Below, one piece after another: positions 33,508-37,968 of a DNA stretch of 37,968 nt (positions are counted from its first letter, which is position 1; each line of letters begins with the position of its first letter). The stretch lies in the NCBI RefSeq assembly GCF_003096415.1, contig NZ_QEKH01000040.1, positions 1-37,968 of the forward strand, given 5' to 3'. Origin of the DNA: Victivallis vadensis (GTDB lineage Bacteria > Verrucomicrobiota > Lentisphaeria > Victivallales > Victivallaceae). Under the pieces are notes generated by a model, which made no database searches, was not told the origin of the DNA, and saw only the letters and a list, made by a program, of their open reading frames with translations. Position numbers and translations under genes: made by a program.

Positions 33508-34188
33508 ATGTGGAAGCTGCGTCGATTCTGCCGTGTCGCCGCCGAATACCGCTGGTGGTATCTGCCGCTTTTTGCCGGGATCATCGCGCTGTTCATCCGG
33601 TGGCCGGAGCAGGGGCGGTATGGATATTTGTTTGAAGCATTCCGGTTTGTCCGGGGCGCTTGCCTGCTGGGCGCGCTGTCGGCGCTGGCCGGAATCTGCC
33701 TGGAATGGAGGAAGCGGGGCACCTATCTGGTTTATTTGCTCTGTTTTCTGGCGACGCTGATCGTGTCGAATCTGTCGGCTGAGTTGGCGCTGGAGGAACG
33801 TTTGCGCCGTCCGCTTCCTCCGGGAGCGGCATGTTGCGGCGGTTTGAAACAGCTCGGGCTTGCATTGCGGATGTATGCGCAGGATAACGATGGCTGGTTT
33901 CCGCCGGAGGATGGAGCCGCCGGATTGAATGAGCTGCTCCGGCAGGGCTGCCTGACGGATGCTTCGCTGTACGTCTGTCCCGGCGATTCCCGGCAGAAGC
34001 TCACTTCCGGGAAGCTGACCGAAGAGCATTGCAGCTATCTGTATTTCGGCGGCCTGCGCGCACTCGAATCAAGCCGGGAGGAGATTCTGGTTGCCGACAA
34101 ACCGGAAAACCACGGCGGGAAGTTTCGGCATCGGTTGCATGTCGGCGGGCATATTTCCACCCGGACGGAGGAGGACGATGGAAAATAA
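33508..34188 (+). CDS. Polytopic membrane protein with pseudopilin-like domain, copy 1
   Basis: This 226-residue protein has three membrane helices (about 14-33, 46-66, 69-88), then a domain like the C-terminal part of prepilin-like H-X9-DG proteins: CCGGLKQLGLALRMYAQDND, GWFPPEDGAAGLNELL, LYVCPGD. There is no prepilin leader. The final H-X-DG motif is degenerate (HGGKFRHRLHVGG). ATG 33508 is 7 nt after AGGAGGG; an ATG at 33490 is inside the hairpin. It is the first of five overlapping genes in a row and overlaps the next by 11 bp. The function is unknown. Confidence 0.82.
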   Translation: MWKLRRFCRVAAEYRWWYLPLFAGIIALFIRWPEQGRYGYLFEAFRFVRGACLLGALSALAGICLEWRKRGTYLVYLLCFLATLIVSNLSAELALEERLRRPLPPGAACCGGLKQLGLALRMYAQDNDGWFPPEDGAAGLNELLRQGCLTDASLYVCPGDSRQKLTSGKLTEEHCSYLYFGGLRALESSREEILVADKPENHGGKFRHRLHVGGHISTRTEEDDGK

Positions 34189-34861
34189 GGAACTGCGGTT
34201 GGAAGATAAATACTGGCTCGGTGTATTCCGCTGGAAGTTGGTTGTAGGGCTTTTTATTCTGTTGCTTATTGTAGCATTGGGTTCGGACGATGAGATAAGA
34301 CTTGTGATTCCGGCCCGGGCGATGAGTCCGTTGGTTTGGGGCTGTTTCTGCCTGATCGGGGCAATGGTTGCCGCTTTCCGCCGCCGGAGGTCCGGAGAAG
34401 AGGATTTCTGGGAACGGCATGGATGTGCTTTTTTGGTGAGTATGGTGGTTGGGACGGTTTTATTCGGTTTCTTCCTGTCCGGTCCCTGCGTTGCTTCTGA
34501 AAAAGCACGTTTGATCTCCTGCCGTGCCAATCTGCAACAAATTTGGAATGCATTGCAGGCGTATGCTTCCGATAATAAGAACTTTCTCCCGCCGGGAAAC
34601 GGAGCTACCGGATTGAATGAGTTGTTGAGGGGAGGATATTTGGCGGAACCGGTACTATTCCATTGTCCCGGCCGCTCAGGGTCTGCCGGGGAGTTTCAAG
34701 AGCTGACAGAAGAAAACTGTGATTATATCTACTATGGAGGTGGTGAGCAAAGCTACGACCGGAAAGGAATCCTGCTGATGGATAAACCCGGCAACCACCC
34801 GGAGCGGAAATATAACATACTTTACTATAACGGTGAGATTGAGAGTCGGGGTGGATGGTGA
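34178..34861 (+). CDS. Polytopic membrane protein with pseudopilin-like domain, copy 2
   Basis: This 227-residue paralogue of the previous gene has three helices (about 20-38, 48-66, 81-103) and the same C-terminal domain: SCRANLQQIWNALQAYASD, NFLPPGNGATGLNELLRGGY, CDYIYYGGG, LLMDKPGNHPERKYNILYYN-G. In H-X10-DG the Asp has become Asn here. A strong ribosome site (GGAGGAGG) precedes ATG 34178, which lies inside the end of copy 1. The overlaps in this array indicate coupled translation, hence similar amounts of each product. Function unknown. Confidence 0.82.
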   Translation: MENKELRLEDKYWLGVFRWKLVVGLFILLLIVALGSDDEIRLVIPARAMSPLVWGCFCLIGAMVAAFRRRRSGEEDFWERHGCAFLVSMVVGTVLFGFFLSGPCVASEKARLISCRANLQQIWNALQAYASDNKNFLPPGNGATGLNELLRGGYLAEPVLFHCPGRSGSAGEFQELTEENCDYIYYGGGEQSYDRKGILLMDKPGNHPERKYNILYYNGEIESRGGW

Positions 34862-35325
34862 AAAAACAAAAACGTCTGCTTCTCTGGTGCGTCATAATTC
34901 TGGCGTTGGTTGCAGGAGTAGCAATACTTTTGCCGCCGCTTTACACGGATTGCCGTTGTCGGCCCAAAAACGTAAGGTGCATGTCGAACTTGAAAATGAT
35001 TTACACGGCATTGCAGGTATATGCGTGGGATCATGATGGCTGGCTTCCGCCGGAGGATGGCGTCGGAGGGCTGAGTCGGCTGGTACAGGGCGGGTATCTG
35101 GATAATCTTTCCGTTTTCAACTGTCCGGTAACCGGAACGGTCTTCCCGGAGAGCCTGACGGATGAAACGTGTGATTATATCTATCGCGGAGGGGGCCGGC
35201 AGTCGGAGGGAAAAAGTATTGTGCTGATGGACAAGCCCGGCAATCATCCGGAAGGGAGGTGTAATATTTTTTACTCCGACGGTACGTCAGAATTTAACAT
35301 CAGGGATGTATCCGATGGCGAATAA
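34855..35325 (+). CDS. Single-helix protein with pseudopilin-like domain, copy 3
   Basis: A 156-residue paralogue with only one membrane helix (about 8-28), so the first two helices of copies 1 and 2 are missing. The domain is complete: RCMSNLKMIYTALQVYAWDH, GWLPPEDGVGGLSRLVQGGY, CDYIYRGGG, VLMDKPGNHPEG and then FYSDGT, giving H-X10-DG. ATG 34855 overlaps copy 2 by 7 bp; GTG 34858 is an alternative. Function unknown. Confidence 0.8.
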   Translation: MVKKQKRLLLWCVIILALVAGVAILLPPLYTDCRCRPKNVRCMSNLKMIYTALQVYAWDHDGWLPPEDGVGGLSRLVQGGYLDNLSVFNCPVTGTVFPESLTDETCDYIYRGGGRQSEGKSIVLMDKPGNHPEGRCNIFYSDGTSEFNIRDVSDGE

Positions 35326-35440
35326 TCCGGTTGTGATGGTAATGGATAAGCCGGGTAGCCATCCGGGGCGCACGTATTGTATCACCCGTTCCGATGGAAG
35401 TGTGCAGTGTGAGGAGCGGAAACGGAGGCAGGCGGAATGA
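35315..35440 (+). CDS. 41-residue remnant of the H-X10-DG domain, copy 4
   Basis: A short frame starting at ATG 35315, inside the end of copy 3 (11-bp overlap), and ending in an ATGA overlap with copy 5. The product keeps only the tail of the domain: VMVMDKPGSHPGRTYC and RSDG, again H-X10-DG spacing. It has no membrane helix. The tight overlaps on both sides suggest it is still translated and keeps the frames coupled. It could also be a decayed paralogue. Confidence 0.55.
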   Translation: MANNPVVMVMDKPGSHPGRTYCITRSDGSVQCEERKRRQAE

Positions 35441-36120
35441 GGCGGGAATTGTTCAGGCGGCTGGCGACTTGTCCATGGTGGTTCGCACTTGCGACTTTCC
35501 TGTTGACCGTCGGCGTCGGACTCCTGCCGCCTTTCGGCATCTGGGCGAGATGGCAGGAACGCGGATTGCTGTGCGCGCTGGGATGGTGCATCGCGGCGAT
35601 GATGGGAGCGTTGGTCTGGGCTGTTTTTCGCCGGAAGGAGTTCCGGTTCTGGCTGCGGCAGGCCGGATGGTTCTTCTCGATTCTCTGTTTATCCGTCCTG
35701 TTTCTGATCCTGATCCCGGAACCCGTCGGCAGGATTCGGCCCAAGGCCGCACTGATCGCCTGCCGTTCCAATCTCCGGCAGATTCACACGGCGCTGAAGC
35801 TCTACGCCGGAGATCATAACGGTTTTCTGCCGCCGGAAAATGGAGCCGCCGGGCTGAATTACCTGATACGCGGCGAATACCTGACGGATCGGGCGATTTA
35901 CGTCTGCCCGTGGCAGGGGAGCCGCCGCCATCCTCAAAAGGCGGAGTTGACCGAGGAGGAGTGCGGTTATATCTTTTACGGCGGCGGCAGATTGTCGGAA
36001 ATCTCCCGGTTGCCGCTGCTGATGGACAAGCCCGGCAACCATCCGAAGCAGATGTATAATGTTCTTTACACGGATGGCACGTATGAAAGCGTTACTCCAC
36101 GGGAGCGTTCTTTGTTCTGA
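35437..36120 (+). CDS. Polytopic membrane protein with pseudopilin-like domain, copy 5
   Basis: This 227-residue paralogue has three helices (about 14-34, 43-64, 72-92) and the full domain: ACRSNLRQIHTALKLYAGDH, GFLPPENGAAGLNYLIRGEY, CGYIFYGGG, LLMDKPGNHPKQMYNVLYTD-G, with intact H-X10-DG. It is the best-conserved copy and the last gene of the array. Its 3' end overlaps the convergent minus-strand gene at 36092 by 29 bp. Function unknown; I expect an inner-membrane location with the domain outside. Confidence 0.82.
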   Translation: MRRELFRRLATCPWWFALATFLLTVGVGLLPPFGIWARWQERGLLCALGWCIAAMMGALVWAVFRRKEFRFWLRQAGWFFSILCLSVLFLILIPEPVGRIRPKAALIACRSNLRQIHTALKLYAGDHNGFLPPENGAAGLNYLIRGEYLTDRAIYVCPWQGSRRHPQKAELTEEECGYIFYGGGRLSEISRLPLLMDKPGNHPKQMYNVLYTDGTYESVTPRERSLF

Positions 36121-36394
36121 GCTCAATCAGTTGCCGGATGGTGCGGTTGAGTTGACGGTTCATCCGGGTAAGGGCGGTTCCGCAGGAGAGCCCGATGAAA
36201 AGCAGGATGAGAAGTGCATAAATCCGGTGTTTGCGGTTGCCGATGAGTAACGGCGAGGCAAGCGGAATCGCGGAAAACAGCAACCAGAGCGCAGGCCCCG
36301 CCGGATCGGCGCACAGCAGGAAAGCCGAGAGCAGGATCATGCCGATCGAAGTGCCCAGGCCTATTCGTGCCGAAGCGGCAGCTGAAAGTTTCAT
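36092..36394 (-). CDS. Small membrane protein of unknown function
   Basis: A 100-residue protein with two to three hydrophobic helices (about 12-28, 33-50 and 60-76) and a basic C-terminal tail with a short amphipathic helix (RMNRQLNRTIRQLIELR). A clear ribosome site (GGGAGGA) lies 6-7 bases before ATG 36394, and a promoter is present at 36439-36467, so it is a real gene although no family is recognised. It converges with the last array gene, overlapping it by 29 bp. Confidence 0.72.
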   Translation of the reverse strand: MKLSAAASARIGLGTSIGMILLSAFLLCADPAGPALWLLFSAIPLASPLLIGNRKHRIYALLILLFIGLSCGTALTRMNRQLNRTIRQLIELRTKNAPVE

Positions 36395-36415
36395 CGCGAA
36401 TCCTCCCGGAACAGG

Positions 36416-36443
36416 TTGAAAAATACCGTTTTCTCATTATTTT
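36416..36443 (+). promoter_or_regulatory. Promoter of the protease gene
   Basis: TTGAAA (36416-36421) and TATTTT (36438-36443) are 16 bp apart. The -10 shares five bases with the -10 of the opposing promoter. Confidence 0.5.
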
Positions 36444-36467
36444 AGCTTGACGCATGATGCTTGTCAA
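36439..36467 (-). promoter_or_regulatory. Promoter of the small membrane protein gene
   Basis: On the minus strand TTGACA (36462-36467) and TAAAAT (36439-36444) are 17 bp apart. The -35 lies inside an imperfect palindrome, CTTGAC...GTCAAG (36446-36468), around the expected start of the plus-strand transcript. Confidence 0.6.
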
Positions 36468-36477
36468 GGAGAAAATG

Positions 36478-37476
36478 ATGCGAAAATGGTGGTCGGCGGT
36501 ATTGCTCGTCGGATTCGGTTGGATCGTTGGCGGAAGCGAGCCGTGGAGCTTTGAGATTACAGGTGACCGGATGCGTGGGGCCGGAAGCGCCGTGCGCTGG
36601 GAGGGGCAGCCGGTAGTGGTGACCGCCGCCCATGTGGTGATTGATAATCCCGATCTGCGCCTGACCGACGGGGAGGGAAAGGGTTACGCGATCCGTTCCG
36701 TCGAATTGGCCCCGGACCGCGATCTGGCGATTCTGGAAACCGTGGAACTGCCACCGTTCGGTCCGGCGGTGCGGCGCTCCGGATTGAGTTCCGGTTCTTC
36801 CCTATATAATAAAGGCATTTCGTATCAGCCGGTGAAGATTTCCTTGCAGGAGGTCAACCTTGCCGGGTTGCGAATCCGCCCCGGCGAATCCGGCGAAGCG
36901 GTTACCGGAGCCTCCGGTGAGGTGGTGGGAGTGTTGCGCGGTCGTCGCCGGGAAGGGGAGGAGGCGGTTGCGGTCCGGATCGACAACTATGTCCGCCGCC
37001 CCGAAGCGACGGTGACTCTGCAGCAATTGAAGGCATGGCAAAGTGCTTCCGAACGGGCGAAGGAACTTGATCGGCTGCTTCAGGAGGCGGCGCAGGAGAG
37101 TGCCGGGAAAAAGCTGCGGGAGCGCGCCGCAGCGGTATTGCAGGGATTTTTCCCGGCAACATCTGAAGTTCCGATCGCATTGCAGCGAGCTTACCGGGAG
37201 ACTTTGGAGCTGCTCTGCATGGAAGCCGCATGGCTGGGGCTGGGACTCGACGGTACGGTTCTGGCCGAAAGTGGAGAGTATCACCGCAAGGCATGGGAAG
37301 TGCTGCTTCGGCAGCACGGCTTCCCGGATTTTGAATTTGTGAAACCGGATACATGGGGGATTGCCTGCTGGAAACTGTCCGGGAAACGCCTTCTATGGGT
37401 CAGTTTTTGTGAAAAAGGTCCGTTTGCAGGGAAAATCATGCTCAAAATTCATGAAAAACGCACAAAACGGCCTTGA
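36478..37476 (+). CDS. Secreted trypsin-like serine protease
   Basis: This 332-residue protein has an N-terminal signal or anchor (RKWWSAVLLVGFGWIVGG). A chymotrypsin-fold domain (about 30-175) has a complete triad: His52 in VVTAAHVV, Asp82 in DRDLAIL and Ser138 in RPGESGEAV. The serine motif is GESGEA rather than GDSGGP, which changes the residues after the nucleophile. There is no PDZ domain; the remaining 160 residues are helical, then unassigned. ATG 36478 lies 6 nt after AAGGAG; an ATG at 36475 and one at 36454 are alternatives. The stop codon sits inside the -35 of the first promoter of the downstream cluster. Confidence 0.82.
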   Translation: MRKWWSAVLLVGFGWIVGGSEPWSFEITGDRMRGAGSAVRWEGQPVVVTAAHVVIDNPDLRLTDGEGKGYAIRSVELAPDRDLAILETVELPPFGPAVRRSGLSSGSSLYNKGISYQPVKISLQEVNLAGLRIRPGESGEAVTGASGEVVGVLRGRRREGEEAVAVRIDNYVRRPEATVTLQQLKAWQSASERAKELDRLLQEAAQESAGKKLRERAAAVLQGFFPATSEVPIALQRAYRETLELLCMEAAWLGLGLDGTVLAESGEYHRKAWEVLLRQHGFPDFEFVKPDTWGIACWKLSGKRLLWVSFCEKGPFAGKIMLKIHEKRTKRP

Positions 37477-37500
37477 CAACTTTCAAAAGTATGATATTTT
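37473..37500 (+). promoter_or_regulatory. Tandem promoter P1 of a putative rRNA operon
   Basis: TTGACA (37473-37478), 16 bp, TATTTT (37495-37500), 6 bp, then CTGTTGCGC (37507-37515) at the expected start. AT-rich DNA precedes it. Confidence 0.65.
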
Positions 37501-37590
37501 ATAATTCTGTTGCGCGTTAATCGTGACGGTTGTTTAAATATTCAGCGTTCAGGCTCTGCGAATAATTTTGAAAAAAGTTTTGCTTTTGAT

Positions 37591-37618
37591 TTGCAAAACC
37601 TGGAATTGATGATATTTT
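37591..37618 (+). promoter_or_regulatory. Tandem promoter P2
   Basis: TTGCAA (37591-37596), 16 bp, TATTTT (37613-37618), 6 bp, then CTGTTGCGC (37625-37633). It is 118 bp from P1 and has an AT-rich upstream tract. Confidence 0.65.
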
Positions 37619-37715
37619 AAAACCCTGTTGCGCCTCTTGCTAGAGGGAGCGCTGCTGATGAAAAAAATTGGATATTGCTTCGGCTGAGATTTTGGAATAT
37701 TTTTCAAAATCGGGC

Positions 37716-37743
37716 TTGCAAGTTTTGGAAACCGTGCTACATT
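37716..37743 (+). promoter_or_regulatory. Tandem promoter P3
   Basis: TTGCAA (37716-37721), 16 bp, TACATT (37738-37743), 6 bp, then CTGTTGCGC (37750-37758). It is 125 bp from P2. Confidence 0.65.
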
Positions 37744-37836
37744 AAGGATCTGTTGCGCAACGAGTTACGGAGTGCGACGGCTGATGGTGACGGAACGGTG
37801 GTTGAAATAAAGTTTTAAAAATCTTAAAACTTCGGC

Positions 37837-37865
37837 TTGACAAGTTGCTGAAAGCGTGATATATT
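37837..37865 (+). promoter_or_regulatory. Tandem promoter P4
   Basis: TTGACA (37837-37842), 17 bp, TATATT (37860-37865), 6 bp, then CTGGCGCTG from 37872. It is 121 bp from P3 and preceded by an A/T-rich UP-like tract (37806-37829). Confidence 0.65.
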
Positions 37866-37968
37866 ATGAAACTGGCGCTGCGTGCTGGTTGAGAGTTGAT
37901 TGAAAATTGAATAGTGCGATGTAAACCTGAAAATGACTTTGATAAGACGGAAGTCTTACAGTAGTCGA
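37866..37968 (+). other. Probable leader of an rRNA operon (truncated by the window)
   Basis: No protein frame is visible after 37476. Downstream of P4 the text attgaaaattgaatagtg (around 37897-37916) resembles the spacer that commonly precedes 16S rRNA genes. The 16S gene itself is not in the window, so the identity rests on the promoters and this leader-like stretch. Confidence 0.5.

Overview
The window looks like chromosomal DNA of a saccharolytic PVC-group bacterium, most likely Lentisphaerota (Victivallis-like). This is inferred, not proven. The reasons are GC-rich codon use, a prepilin-like H-X9-DG protein beside a large glycosidase, secreted carbohydrate enzymes each with their own LacI- or GntR-type regulator, and many signal peptides. 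Promoters look sigma70-like (TTGACA/TATAAT).

Layout. (1) 402-5254: a five-gene ABC-2 export operon made of an ATPase, two permeases and two membrane-anchored alpha-helical partners, one ending in two zinc ribbons; it closes with a clear terminator. (2) 5377-16875: a LacI regulator with a perfect 18-bp palindrome at its promoter, a 634-bp non-coding island closed by 20-bp perfect inverted repeats, a prepilin-like protein, a 1315-residue GH2-like protein, a secreted jelly-roll protein, an SGNH esterase and a large uncharacterised cytoplasmic protein. Two homologous, heavily structured 326-bp repeats sit just after two stop codons here. (3) 16883-18769, minus strand: rlmD-like and radC. (4) 18953-23887: an envelope operon with a DegT aminotransferase, an MsbA-like exporter, MurC and a small secreted protein. 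(5) 23948-27742: a second LacI regulator and a GH42-like glycosidase, with three copies of a TGAAANNTTTCA-like motif. (6) 27800-28576: an AhpC-type peroxiredoxin with its own promoter and terminator. (7) 28615-33438: a GntR regulator fused to a solute-binding-protein-like sensor, divergent from an MFS sugar transporter and an acetylxylan-esterase-like enzyme; both promoters carry TGACTNTGTCA. (8) 33459-36120: a translationally coupled tandem array of polytopic membrane proteins carrying a pseudopilin-like H-X10-DG domain, including a 41-codon remnant. (9) 36092-37476: a small membrane protein and a trypsin-like protease read from overlapping promoters. (10) 37473-37968: four tandem strong promoters, probably the leader of an rRNA operon just beyond the window.

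As a whole this is a patchwork of small regulator-plus-enzyme units for complex glycans, separated by housekeeping genes. The least explained material is the structured non-coding DNA at 6449-7082, 12448-12774 and 14061-14386, the ABC system with zinc-ribbon and solenoid partners, and the H-X10-DG array at 33508-36120.
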